Assembly (NCBI GenBank): GCA_964646815.1
Contig: CAZYFH010000002.1
Span: 62,001-126,000, forward strand
Reading direction: 5' to 3'
Origin: CAZYFH01 sp964646815
GTDB taxonomy: Bacteria; Acidobacteriota; Vicinamibacteria; Vicinamibacterales; UBA8438
DNA: 64,000 bases
The position numbers were made by a program, and so were the translations under genes. Shown piece by piece: positions 17,735 to 26,409 of this stretch. The notes under the pieces are model-generated. The model worked only from the letters and a program-made list of their open reading frames with translations, was not told the origin of the DNA and made no database searches. Numbering within the stretch: position 1 is the stretch's first letter; each line of letters begins with the position of its first letter.

Positions 17735-19579
17735 TTACCGGCGACCGACCAGGTCCAACAGCCCGAGAGTAAGCCATGGTACATAAGTGATGATGAGGAC
17801 GCCAATCCCCAGGATGATTAGCAGTGGGATCGAAGCACGATAGACCTGGAGGAGCGGCCGTTCGAACCGATAGGACGCCAGGAACAGGTTCAACCCGACC
17901 GGCGGTGTCAGATACCCCAGCTCCAGGTTGGCGACGAAGATGATGCCGAGGTGGACAGGGTCGATATCGTACGCGGCGCCGATTTCGGTGATGAGTGGGA
18001 CGACGACCACGATGGCCGAGAAAATGTCCATCAGACATCCGACGAGGAGCAGAAAGACGTTGAGTGCCAGCAGAAACAGCAGCGGCGAGTCGATGTTTGC
18101 CCGCGTCCACTCGAGCAAGCGGAACGGGATGTCGACATCGACCATGTAGGCGGTGAACCCCTTGGCCACGGCAAGAATAATCAGGACGCCGCCAATCAGG
18201 ACCACGCATTCTCCGAACGCCTGGCGGAGCCCGCGGCCCACCGGGAAGTCACGATGGACGACCACCGTGACGAATGCCGAGTACAGCGCGCTCAGCGCAG
18301 CGGTTTCGACCAGCGTCGCCCGCCCGCTCAGGAATGACCCGAGCACAACCAGCGGGAGCGCCAACTCCCACTTCGCACCCCAGACGGCCGCGCCCGCCTC
18401 ACGGCCGGCGAACGGGTGCCGCCCGGCGCCGGTGACGATCCCCTCGCGCATGCCCCACCCGCCGACGAGGAGGATCAAGAGCACCCCTGGCAGGAGACCA
18501 CCGATGAACAGGTTCTCCGGCGCCGTCTGCGCCACGATGGCGTAGAGGATGAGTGGCATCGCCGGCGGCAGGAGCAAGCCGAGCGAGCCGGACGCGGTCA
18601 GCAGGCCGACCGAGAAGCGATCGCGATACCCGTCCTGGAGCAGCGCTGGCAGCAGCAACCCGCCGAGTGCGAGAATCGTGACGCCCGAGCCGCCGGTGAA
18701 AATCGTGAAGAACGCGCAAACCACCGCGCACACCACGGCCGTGCCGCCGGGCACCCAACCCACCAGCCCGCGAAAGACGCGCAGCAGGCGCTCAGACGAC
18801 TGCCCCTGCGCGAGGATGAACCCTGTCAGGGTAAACAGCGGAATAGCTGGCAGATGCGGCTCGGTCGCGAGGTCGTACGCGTAGATCGCGACCGTCGCGG
18901 GCTCGGCGGCGATGGTCATATAGAGGAACAACGCCGCGCCGGCGAGCACCGTGAAGATCGGCGCGCCGGCCAGCGCCGCTGCTACCACCAGGGCCACCCA
19001 CGGCCAGCCGGCCGCCCCGTCGAGGATCTCAAACGATCGTGCGAGCCACACTCCCGCGAGGAGGCCAGCCGCGGCCACCCCGCGCGCCGGCCAGCCACCC
19101 GCGCGCCATGTGAGCCGCAGGGCGATAGCGCCGAATGCCGCGGGCAAGACCAGCGTGAAGAGCCAGGTCGGTACACCAAGCGCCACCTCTTGCGGAAACT
19201 CGATCTCATCCGCAACGAAGTCGACGGACGCGACGGCGAGACCGGCGGTGACCATTCCCGCGACCGCCGACGAAAACATCTCAGCCGCGCGCCGCCATGC
19301 GCCTTCCGGTATGAAGGTGGCCGTCGCCAGGGCGATCAGCTTGCCGCGACGCGCAGCGAGTGCCGCGCCGAGGAACGCGACGAGCAGCGTGAAATGCTGA
19401 ACGAACGGAATTGACCCGGGAATGCCGCCGCTCGCAAAGGGGCGGGTGGCGATCTCGGCCAGCGGCAGCAACACCATCAGCGCGAGCACGAGCGCCGCCA
19501 ACAGCTCTTCAGTAGCGTGAACGACGCCCAGCAGACGCGCGGCGGGGCGTGCGGCCTCGTCCGGCTGGAATGCGCTCAT
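17735..19579 (-). CDS. TRAP transporter, fused small and large permease (DctQ-DctM)
   Basis: The 614-residue polytopic membrane protein begins with a DctQ-like four-helix segment (about residues 20-180) and continues as a DctM-like large permease with LTGFILAQGQSSERL, GGSGVTILALGGLLLP and TPPVGLNLFLASYRF motifs. It forms the sodium-driven membrane part of a tripartite ATP-independent periplasmic transporter. The Q-M fusion is an established TRAP subtype. It is the last gene of a TatT-DctP-DctQM operon, 27 bp after dctP. The ligand is unknown; the presence of TatT suggests hydrophobic ligands. Confidence 0.88.
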   Translation of the reverse strand: MSAFQPDEAARPAARLLGVVHATEELLAALVLALMVLLPLAEIATRPFASGGIPGSIPFVQHFTLLVAFLGAALAARRGKLIALATATFIPEGAWRRAAEMFSSAVAGMVTAGLAVASVDFVADEIEFPQEVALGVPTWLFTLVLPAAFGAIALRLTWRAGGWPARGVAAAGLLAGVWLARSFEILDGAAGWPWVALVVAAALAGAPIFTVLAGAALFLYMTIAAEPATVAIYAYDLATEPHLPAIPLFTLTGFILAQGQSSERLLRVFRGLVGWVPGGTAVVCAVVCAFFTIFTGGSGVTILALGGLLLPALLQDGYRDRFSVGLLTASGSLGLLLPPAMPLILYAIVAQTAPENLFIGGLLPGVLLILLVGGWGMREGIVTGAGRHPFAGREAGAAVWGAKWELALPLVVLGSFLSGRATLVETAALSALYSAFVTVVVHRDFPVGRGLRQAFGECVVLIGGVLIILAVAKGFTAYMVDVDIPFRLLEWTRANIDSPLLFLLALNVFLLLVGCLMDIFSAIVVVVPLITEIGAAYDIDPVHLGIIFVANLELGYLTPPVGLNLFLASYRFERPLLQVYRASIPLLIILGIGVLIITYVPWLTLGLLDLVGRR

Positions 19580-19606
19580 CGAGATCGTCCGACCCGAGTG
19601 GGCGGA

Positions 19607-20614
19607 CTATTGGTCGCCGTTGCCGGCCCGGAACGCGTTCCGCTCGCGAAGAGCGAGATCGTAGACGTCAGCCGGCACCAGTTCGCCGCGCCACGACGCG
19701 GTGAGCTCGTCTGCCAGAGTTCGAAAGCTGCGGGCAGTCGAGGCGTCGACCGTGTTGACCGTCAGACCGCGCTTCTCCATTTCCGCGACCGCCTCGCGAT
19801 CCTGCCGCGGCATCTCCGCCCACATGCGTTGTTCGGCAGCCTTCACACTCTCTCGGATCGCCGTCTGGTCAGCAGCATCGAGGCCGCGCCAGGTGCGGTC
19901 CGTGATGACTGTCGCAAAGAACACCGGGGCTAGCGGCACATCGAGCATGTGCGACACCTCGCGATACCACTGAAACACGAGCGCTCCAATCGGTGGGCTC
20001 GGGTACGCGTCGATCATTCCGGTGTTGAGCCCCATCATGACGTCGCCGATCTCAAGCGGCACTGGTTGGAAGCCGCTCTCCTTGTACCACTGCAGCGCGT
20101 CATCGTCGCCGGCGGGCACGAAGAGCTTCGTCGCCCGCAGCTGCTCCAGCGTGGTGACCGGGTCGGCGGAGAAGATATGCGCCCAGCCGCCGTGGCCCCA
20201 TCCGAGCAGGATCAGGCCCCCCTTAGCTAACTTACCCTCGAGCCTCGCGGTCAGCTTCTCGAGCACGTGCCGAGCCTCGCCGTCGGACTCGAAGAAGTAC
20301 GGAATGCCGAACACGCCGAAATCCGCGTCGATGTCGCCAAGGCCGGACAGCGTCAACGCGGCGACCTGTGGGCGATTCGTACGCATGCGCCGGATGACGG
20401 TCGCCTCGTCACCGACACTGCCGCCCGACCGGATCTGCAGCCGCACACGGCCGTCGGTGACCTTGGTCCACTCCGACGCCATCTGCTTGAGGATTCGGTC
20501 CCACACCGAGTTGACCGGCACGATGGTAGCGAGGACCAAGCCTCCGCGTTGTGCGGTCACGGTCACCGCGCTCAACAGCAGCACGGCGGCGATCGTGATG
20601 CGAAGCAGCTTCAT
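19607..20614 (-). CDS. TRAP transporter substrate-binding protein (DctP family)
   Basis: This 335-residue periplasmic protein starts MKLLRITIAAVLLLSAVTVTAQ, a clear signal peptide. The body shows the DctP arrangement with an IRSGGSVGDEATVIRRM-like segment, the Arg region around RATKLFVPAGDD and a YPSPPIGALVFQWYR hinge. It captures an organic ligand and delivers it to the fused DctQM permease. The ATG at 20614 overlaps the stop of the upstream TatT gene (ATGA), giving coupled translation. An open frame continues upstream but is antisense-like composition within tatT. Confidence 0.87.
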   Translation of the reverse strand: MKLLRITIAAVLLLSAVTVTAQRGGLVLATIVPVNSVWDRILKQMASEWTKVTDGRVRLQIRSGGSVGDEATVIRRMRTNRPQVAALTLSGLGDIDADFGVFGIPYFFESDGEARHVLEKLTARLEGKLAKGGLILLGWGHGGWAHIFSADPVTTLEQLRATKLFVPAGDDDALQWYKESGFQPVPLEIGDVMMGLNTGMIDAYPSPPIGALVFQWYREVSHMLDVPLAPVFFATVITDRTWRGLDAADQTAIRESVKAAEQRMWAEMPRQDREAVAEMEKRGLTVNTVDASTARSFRTLADELTASWRGELVPADVYDLALRERNAFRAGNGDQ

Positions 20615-21570
20615 CGGCGGTTCTCCTCGTCTTCCTCGTCCAGCGGTTCGAAAAACAGATCGTCGATATGGTCGAGTAAGCTCCGCGCCCGCTTCTGGGC
20701 GATCAGGTTGAGCAATCGATTGCTCGTCTCCTCGTCGGGATCGATCGCGATCGCCGTTTCCAGCAACTCCCGGAACCCGGCGCGATCTTCCTCGACCACC
20801 GTAACGCCCATCGCGAGCGCCACATAGGGCGCCGCATCGAGCCCGTCGGAGAGCTCGACAGCCCGTTCGAAGTGCATCCGTGCGCGGTCGAACGACCCGC
20901 CCATCACCTCGCCGAGCGACTCCAGCGTGACAAACGCGTTGTGCAGCGTGCCCCGATTGTAGCCTTCGTCCAGCGCCAGCGCCCGGTCCAGCAGGGCGCG
21001 CGCCGCCGGAAGGTCGGCCACGAGCGCCGGTCGATCGAGACCGACCGAGATCGCCAGCATCCACGATCCGCCGAGAAAGAACAACGTCTCGACATCCTCC
21101 GCCTCGAACACCGAGACGGCGTCCTCGGGATCGGCCTGTAGGCGAGCGGTGATGCCGGGATGATCAACCTCCACGCTCAGCAGACAATAGTCGCGTGCCC
21201 GGATGTACATCCGGCGTGCGCGCTCGTCGAGCTCGGCGGCACGCTCGTAGTCATCCCACTCGGCCAGGTCGGCCTCGGTCTCAAGGAAGGCGTTCGCATA
21301 CATCGTGAAGCCGCTGCATGCGTACTCCATGACGTCCTGTCGCTCGGGATCGGCCGCGTGGATCGATTCGATCGTCTTGAGAAGGAACGGCAACGCCTCG
21401 CGCACCATCTCCGGGTCTTCCTCGGAGAGGTAGACCGTCGGGTTGTACAAGGTGGGCAGTACCGCATTGATCGCCAGGGAGCGCAACGAGCACCCCGGCG
21501 CCGACACGGCCACGGCGCCCACCAGCGCGATCCAGGGTAGCCATCGACATCTCACCGTATTTCGACCCAC
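20611..21570 (-). CDS. TRAP-associated lipoprotein TatT
   Basis: The 319-residue protein has a lipoprotein signal ending in SAPGC (Cys27) and an all-helical TPR-like body with YACSGFTMYANAF and DEGYNRGTLHNAF, features of TatT (T-component) proteins first described in Treponema pallidum. TatT trimers bind the DctP-type protein and are proposed to pass hydrophobic ligands to it. The GTG start at 21570 and the ATGA overlap with dctP place it first in the TRAP operon, as in known P-T systems. The C-terminus is very acidic (EPLDEEDEENRR). Confidence 0.82.
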   Translation of the reverse strand: MGRNTVRCRWLPWIALVGAVAVSAPGCSLRSLAINAVLPTLYNPTVYLSEEDPEMVREALPFLLKTIESIHAADPERQDVMEYACSGFTMYANAFLETEADLAEWDDYERAAELDERARRMYIRARDYCLLSVEVDHPGITARLQADPEDAVSVFEAEDVETLFFLGGSWMLAISVGLDRPALVADLPAARALLDRALALDEGYNRGTLHNAFVTLESLGEVMGGSFDRARMHFERAVELSDGLDAAPYVALAMGVTVVEEDRAGFRELLETAIAIDPDEETSNRLLNLIAQKRARSLLDHIDDLFFEPLDEEDEENRR

Positions 21571-21666
21571 ATTGGACCGCGCGTGCGTCCTGGATCCAAG
21601 ATCATATCAGCCGCCCGGTGTCCAGGGTCTGGTCGCCAAGCACCGAACGGGGCCGAGACGACGACG

Positions 21667-22392
21667 ATGCTACGACCTATCTCGTTGACCGTGCAAGTTG
21701 CGCTTGCCCTGTTCGTCTCGAGCACGCAGCTCGGAACCGGGACGCGGGAGACAGCCACGCTCTACGGCGCGGGCAGTGCTGGCGCGCCGCTCTTTTCGTT
21801 CGAACGCGTCGCGCGCACCGAGCGAGGCGACACGCAGGTGGAGGTCTGGTTCCAGGACGCCGCTGGGGGCCTTGCGCTGTACGAACGTGTTTTCTACGAG
21901 GATGGCGCCGTAGCGCGTTATGAGTCCCATCAGCACCAGGTCGATGAGCGGCACGTGTTGCGCGTCGTAGACGATCGCGCGCTGTTTGAGGTCACCCGTG
22001 ACGGAGAGACAAGGGAGAGCGAGGAGGAGTGGACGGCAAACACAGTGATCATCGACCAGCTCCCGGATTACATCCGCACCCATTGGGACCTGCTCATGAC
22101 GAGCGAGGAGCTGCCGATTCGATTCGTGGTCATGTTTAGGGGGGACATCGTCGATTTCAAGGTGTCCATGCGCGACAAAATCGAACGCGACGACCGGCCG
22201 GCCGTCGTGTTTCGACTTCGACCGGCCAACTTCTTCGTGCGCTGGTTTGTCGACGCTGTCCACTTGACGTTCTCGAACGACGAACCCCGCGCTCTGCTCC
22301 AGGTCGACGGGCGGGCACCGGTGAAGCGTCTCGACGGAGACGACTGGGTCGATTTCGAAGGGCGGATGGTCTGGGACGCACCCCCGCCGTGA
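21667..22392 (+). CDS. Secreted hypothetical protein
   Basis: I do not recognise this 241-residue protein. A probable signal peptide (MLRPISLTVQVALALFVSST) is followed by a beta-rich body reminiscent of DUF6134-type proteins: FSFERVARTERGDTQVEVWF, ALFEVTRDGE and DYIRTHWDLLMTSEELPIRF. ATG 21667 is chosen because it starts the signal peptide; the frame is open to 21583 without a good start. It is divergent from tatT with about 95 bp between the starts. It is probably periplasmic. Confidence 0.6.
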   Translation: MLRPISLTVQVALALFVSSTQLGTGTRETATLYGAGSAGAPLFSFERVARTERGDTQVEVWFQDAAGGLALYERVFYEDGAVARYESHQHQVDERHVLRVVDDRALFEVTRDGETRESEEEWTANTVIIDQLPDYIRTHWDLLMTSEELPIRFVVMFRGDIVDFKVSMRDKIERDDRPAVVFRLRPANFFVRWFVDAVHLTFSNDEPRALLQVDGRAPVKRLDGDDWVDFEGRMVWDAPPP

Positions 22393-22597
22393 GGCGCCTC
22401 TGACGAAGCTCCGCTCCATGCTGTTGGCGCGTCAGCAACCGCGCCGGAGCGTCTGCAGCAGTAACGACCTCCCTCGCGGCCCTACACATAGCCTTCTACT
22501 CGCAGTTAACGACGTAACGCGGGATCGTAAATGGGCCGAGCACCCATTCGCAGCTGTCGCGTGCCACCGCTCAGCCGTCGGAGTCGCAGACCATGTC

Positions 22598-23329
22598 ATG
22601 ATCGACGCGATGGCCGATTTCGCGACCATTCCAGCAGGCTGGTTCCTCATGGGAAGCGACGATGGTCAGGCCGACGAAGCTCCGATCCACCGGGTCTGGG
22701 TCGACGCTTTCGAGATGGCTGTCTACCCGGTCACACGGCGGGAATACGCCGGCTTTAAGAACGCGACCGGGCGCGCGACCCCGCGCGAGTGGGACAGCCC
22801 CGCCTTCGCTGATCCCGCGCTTCCGGTGGTCGGCGTGAGCTGGAACGATGCGGTCGTCTACTGTCTCTGGCGGTCGTCGGAGGGTGACCTGATGCATCTG
22901 CCGACCGAGGCGGAGTGGGAGCACGCGGCGCGCGGACGGCGCGAAGCCGAGAGTTTCCCCTGGGGAAACCGGATTCCGGAGTGGATCCCCAACGGCGGCA
23001 AGGGCCCCCTCGAATCCCCATGGCCCGTCACCCTGGGGCCGCCCAACGACTTTGGGCTCTACGGCATCGCCGCTAACATTCACGAGTGGTGCGCCGATTG
23101 GCATTCTCGTGAATTCTACGCGCGCTCGGTGCAGCGCAATCCTGTCGGTCCCGTAACAGGAGTTCGACGGGCGTCGCGCGGTGGTTCGTGGCGTCACGCA
23201 CTCACGATCAGTCGCTGCGCCGCACGGAGCAAGCTTGACCCGTCGTTTCGCTACGCCGACTACGGATTTCGTGTTGTCAGGCGTCACTCGGACCATCACG
23301 CGAGACGGCAGGACGACGTGAATGGCTGA
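22598..23329 (+). CDS. SUMF1/formylglycine-generating-enzyme-like protein
   Basis: This 243-residue protein has the FGE-sulfatase fold markers: IPAGWFLMGSDDGQADEAP at the start, ESFPWGNR, GLYGIAANIHEWCADW and RGGSWR...GFRVVRR at the end. True formylglycine-generating enzymes use a Cys pair near the C-terminus, and only one Cys (SRCAARS) is present there, so a ligand-binding or EgtB/PvdO-like role is more likely. The start is ATG 22598 or ATG 22610; the second is slightly closer to the family N-terminus. The stop overlaps cca by eight bases, so they are co-transcribed. Confidence 0.78.
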   Translation: MIDAMADFATIPAGWFLMGSDDGQADEAPIHRVWVDAFEMAVYPVTRREYAGFKNATGRATPREWDSPAFADPALPVVGVSWNDAVVYCLWRSSEGDLMHLPTEAEWEHAARGRREAESFPWGNRIPEWIPNGGKGPLESPWPVTLGPPNDFGLYGIAANIHEWCADWHSREFYARSVQRNPVGPVTGVRRASRGGSWRHALTISRCAARSKLDPSFRYADYGFRVVRRHSDHHARRQDDVNG

Positions 23330-24698
23330 GCTCGACCTCGCGTTCGACGTCGCGCGAGCCGTCCAGCGTGCCGGCGGGCGTGCCCTCATCGTCGGCGGAT
23401 GGGTGCGGGACCGGTTGCTCGGACACGACTCGAAGGACATCGACCTCGAGATTCACGGCGTGCCGGTCGCATCGGTCGGCTCACTGCTCGAACAGGTTGG
23501 ACCGGTCAACACCGTCGGCGAGAGCTTTACCGTCTACAAGGTCGGACCGCTGGACGTCGCCTTGCCCAGGAGGGAATCGAAGACCGGGCGCGGTCATCGC
23601 GGCTTCACGGTCACCGGCAATCCCGACCTCCCACTCGAGGAGGCGGCGCGGCGCCGCGACTTCACGATCAATGCGATCGCATGGGACCCACTGACCGAGG
23701 AGTTCCTCGACCCGTGTGGCGGTCAGGCCGATCTCGAACGGCGAGTGCTTCGGGCAGTCGACCCGGCGACGTTCGCCGACGATAGTCTCCGTGTCCTACG
23801 CGCGCTGCAGTTCGCCGCGCGGTTCGAGCTCGAACTCGACGAGACGACGAAGGCACTCTGCCAAACCATCTCGCTCGATGACCTGCCCGCCGAGCGAATC
23901 TGGGGAGAGCTTGAGAAGCTTCTCCTCAAAGCCGCACGCCCGTCGATCGGCTTCGCACTTGCGCTGGAGCTGGGTGTGATCCAGCGGTTGTTTCCAGAGC
24001 TCGCCGCGCTCGTCGATTGCTCGCAGGAGCCGGAGTGGCATCCGGAGGGCGACGTCTGGGTGCACACACTGCTGGTGATCGACCGGGCGCGTGAACGGAT
24101 CAACGGGCTCGCTCGACCGGCCCAGGTGGCGGTCATGCTGGGTGCCGTCTGCCACGATCTCGGGAAACCGGCCACGACCGCGACGATCGATGGGAGGATC
24201 CGATCGCTCAACCACGAGGAGATGGGCGTCGCGCCGGCCACGGCGTTCCTCGACCGGATCAACATTCACACGCTCGACGGATACGATGTGCGGCGGCACG
24301 TGCTCGGACTCGTGGCGAACCACCTGAAGCCCGGCATGTGGCGGAAGGCCCGCGACGGTGTCGGAGACGGCGCGTTCCGCCGCCTAGCCCGCAAGGTGGA
24401 CCTGGAGCTTCTCGCGCGTCTGGCGAAGGCGGACTGCTTGGGTAGGACGGGCGAGTTCGACTGCTCGGCGATGGACTGGTTTCTGGAACGGGCACGAGTA
24501 CTCGGCGTGCAGCATGAGGCGCCCAAACCGCTGCTGCTCGGGCGGCATCTACTCGAGCTCGGCATGCCCCCCGGACCACGCGTCGGCGAGGTGCTCCGCC
24601 AGGTGTACGAACGGCAGCTCGATGGTGAGATCCGGACGCTCGACGATGGCAAGACCGCCGCTAGAGCGCTCGTCGACGCGATGTCCGCCGACCGTTAG
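23322..24698 (+). CDS. cca: CCA tRNA nucleotidyltransferase / poly(A)-polymerase family with HD domain
   Basis: The 458-residue class II nucleotidyltransferase has GGWVRDRLLG, the catalytic Asp pair in KDIDLEIHG, the RRDFTINAIA motif, the DDSLRVLRALQFAARF neck and a C-terminal HD phosphohydrolase domain (CHDLGKP, about residue 285). It adds or repairs the 3' CCA of tRNAs, or adds A residues. Both tRNAs in this window already encode CCA, so repair is the likely role. It overlaps the SUMF1-like gene at its start and the convergent threonine dehydratase by four bases at its end. Confidence 0.88.
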   Translation: MAELDLAFDVARAVQRAGGRALIVGGWVRDRLLGHDSKDIDLEIHGVPVASVGSLLEQVGPVNTVGESFTVYKVGPLDVALPRRESKTGRGHRGFTVTGNPDLPLEEAARRRDFTINAIAWDPLTEEFLDPCGGQADLERRVLRAVDPATFADDSLRVLRALQFAARFELELDETTKALCQTISLDDLPAERIWGELEKLLLKAARPSIGFALALELGVIQRLFPELAALVDCSQEPEWHPEGDVWVHTLLVIDRARERINGLARPAQVAVMLGAVCHDLGKPATTATIDGRIRSLNHEEMGVAPATAFLDRINIHTLDGYDVRRHVLGLVANHLKPGMWRKARDGVGDGAFRRLARKVDLELLARLAKADCLGRTGEFDCSAMDWFLERARVLGVQHEAPKPLLLGRHLLELGMPPGPRVGEVLRQVYERQLDGEIRTLDDGKTAARALVDAMSADR

Positions 24699-25684
24699 CC
24701 GTACCGCTCAACGAGCGTCGAAATCGTATCGAGCGAGACGTTGCCGCCGCTGACCACCGCGACCGTCTCCGGATCGGGTCCGGGAGCGTCCTTCAGGACC
24801 TGACCTCCGAGCTCCGATCCTCCAAACAGCAGGGCGGCGACCGTCGCCGCACCGCTCGGCTCAACGATCAGCTTCGCGTGACGCGCGAGCCAGACGACCG
24901 CCCGCCCGATCGCGTCGTCCTCGACCGTCACCACGTCGTCGACGAAGCGGCGGACATGCGCGAAGGTCAGATCGCCAGGTCGCACCGGGAGCAGCCCGTC
25001 GGCGATGCTCCCGACGGAATCGAGGGTGATCGGTTCGCCCGCGCGAAGCGAGGCTGCCATAGCGGCCGCACCGACCGGCTCGACGCCAATCACCCGCGTC
25101 GTGGGTCGCCGGAGTTTGACGGCCGCGGCAACACCGGCAATCAGGCCGCCCCCGCCGATCGGTGCATACACGGTACCGACGGTGGGCGCATCCTCGAGAA
25201 TCTCCCTCCCGACAGTGCCTTGACCAGCGATGATATTGGGATGGTCAAAAGGCGGGACCATCGCCAACCCGCGGCGGACCGCCTCGGACTCGGCGCGCGC
25301 TTTGCGTTCGATGGACGTCGTCCCCTCAAGGATCACTTCGGCTCCGTACGACCGTGCGCCGTCCACCTTGACCGCTGGCGCCGTCTCCGGCATCACGACG
25401 ACGGCCGGAGATCCGAGCGCCCGCGCCGCGTACGCGACCGCCTGCGCGTGGTTGCCCGACGAGTAGGTGATCACCCCCCGCGCGCGCTCGGCGTCTTGGA
25501 TCTGGGTGATGAAGTTGAACGCGCCACGAATCTTGAACGCACCCGCCACCTGCAGGTTCTCGCACTTGAGCAACAACCGACGACCCGCACCCGCCGAGAC
25601 GTCGACGAGCGGTGTGCGCGCGACGGCTGCGCGGATACGTGTTGCCGCTGCGTCGATGTCCGCAAGCGTAGTCAGCATGCCCAT
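24695..25684 (-). CDS. Threonine/serine dehydratase, PLP-dependent (fold type II)
   Basis: The 329-residue protein carries the PLP lysine in GAFKIRGA, the SSGNHAQAVAYAA motif and the glycine loop PIGGGGLIAG. It deaminates threonine to 2-oxobutyrate, or serine to pyruvate; serine racemase is a close relative. No C-terminal ACT regulatory domain is present, as in catabolic TdcB-type rather than full-length IlvA enzymes. Starts MGMLTTL (25684) and MLTTL (25678) are both plausible. It is divergent from an outer-membrane protein gene with only 35 bp between starts. Confidence 0.87.
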   Translation of the reverse strand: MGMLTTLADIDAAATRIRAAVARTPLVDVSAGAGRRLLLKCENLQVAGAFKIRGAFNFITQIQDAERARGVITYSSGNHAQAVAYAARALGSPAVVVMPETAPAVKVDGARSYGAEVILEGTTSIERKARAESEAVRRGLAMVPPFDHPNIIAGQGTVGREILEDAPTVGTVYAPIGGGGLIAGVAAAVKLRRPTTRVIGVEPVGAAAMAASLRAGEPITLDSVGSIADGLLPVRPGDLTFAHVRRFVDDVVTVEDDAIGRAVVWLARHAKLIVEPSGAATVAALLFGGSELGGQVLKDAPGPDPETVAVVSGGNVSLDTISTLVERYG

Positions 25685-25704
25685 CTCGTGGACGACTCGG
25701 GTCG

Positions 25705-25710
25705 TATACT
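25705..25710 (+). promoter_or_regulatory. Candidate -10 element (TATACT)
   Basis: TATACT ends nine bases before the GTG at 25720 with no Shine-Dalgarno sequence, so the transcript would carry a leader of only a few bases. No good -35 hexamer is visible. Confidence 0.35.
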
Positions 25711-25719
25711 TGGTGGTCC

Positions 25720-26379
25720 GTGTTGGTGCCGACTGCCAGCCGTTCGGTCCTCGCTTTCGGAATCGTAGCGGCGTTGACGTGCGCCGTGCCGCGGGCCGTC
25801 GATGCCCAACCTCGCGAATCAATCGGGCGGTTGGTGCTCGACCTGCGCGGCTCGTTCGTCCCGTTCGGCCGTAATGCCGAATTCGCTGAGTTACGCGGCT
25901 TCGCCGGGCCCCAGACCCCTGGTCTAGGCCTTGGATTCGAAGCCGGCGCCCACGTCTACGTCTTCCGCTGGAAGGCGATCACCTTTGGGTTAGGCGGCAG
26001 TGTCCATTCCTCAGCGGCCAATCAGCGCCCAGGCGAGCGCTCCCCGGATCCGGACGGTCCGAGCATTCGCAAGCGGTTCACCGCGTTCGCGTCCCAGCTC
26101 TCCTTCAATTTCGGGGGCCGGAACGGCTGGAGCTACATCAGCGGCGGCCTAGGGCCGTCACGGCTGCTGCTGCATAGCGTCGACACCAAGGCCCCGATGG
26201 CACGGTCGTCCAATACGCTGAACTACGGCGGTGGTGCCCGCTGGTTCAACAGCGAGCATCTCGCGTTCTCCATCGATCTCCGCTTCTACGCGATCAGCCC
26301 GCTCCAGCAGATGGACGACGACCCCGGGTCGCCGCGCATGACCATCATGGTGCTCAGCATCGGGGCGTCGTTCAAGTAG
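25720..26379 (+). CDS. Outer-membrane beta-barrel protein, uncharacterised
   Basis: The 219-residue protein has a signal peptide (FGIVAALTCAVPRAVDAQ, cleavage near residue 29) and alternating strands with Gly/aromatic content (GLGFEAGAHVYVFRW, WSYISGGLGPSR, NYGGGARWFNS). It ends IGASFK rather than in Phe. It probably forms an eight-stranded OmpA/OmpW-size barrel. The GTG at 25720 is chosen over the in-frame GTG at 25726. Function is not inferable. Confidence 0.7.
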   Translation: MLVPTASRSVLAFGIVAALTCAVPRAVDAQPRESIGRLVLDLRGSFVPFGRNAEFAELRGFAGPQTPGLGLGFEAGAHVYVFRWKAITFGLGGSVHSSAANQRPGERSPDPDGPSIRKRFTAFASQLSFNFGGRNGWSYISGGLGPSRLLLHSVDTKAPMARSSNTLNYGGGARWFNSEHLAFSIDLRFYAISPLQQMDDDPGSPRMTIMVLSIGASFK

Positions 26380-26409
26380 GCTCTGTGACGCCGCGACCAT
26401 AATCCTCTC

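Noticed and set aside
15896..17821. Long plus-strand open frame of 641 codons
   Set aside because: It lies antisense to the M20 peptidase and TolB-like genes, which have clear motifs. GC-rich DNA keeps the opposite frame open. Its translation has no recognisable domain.
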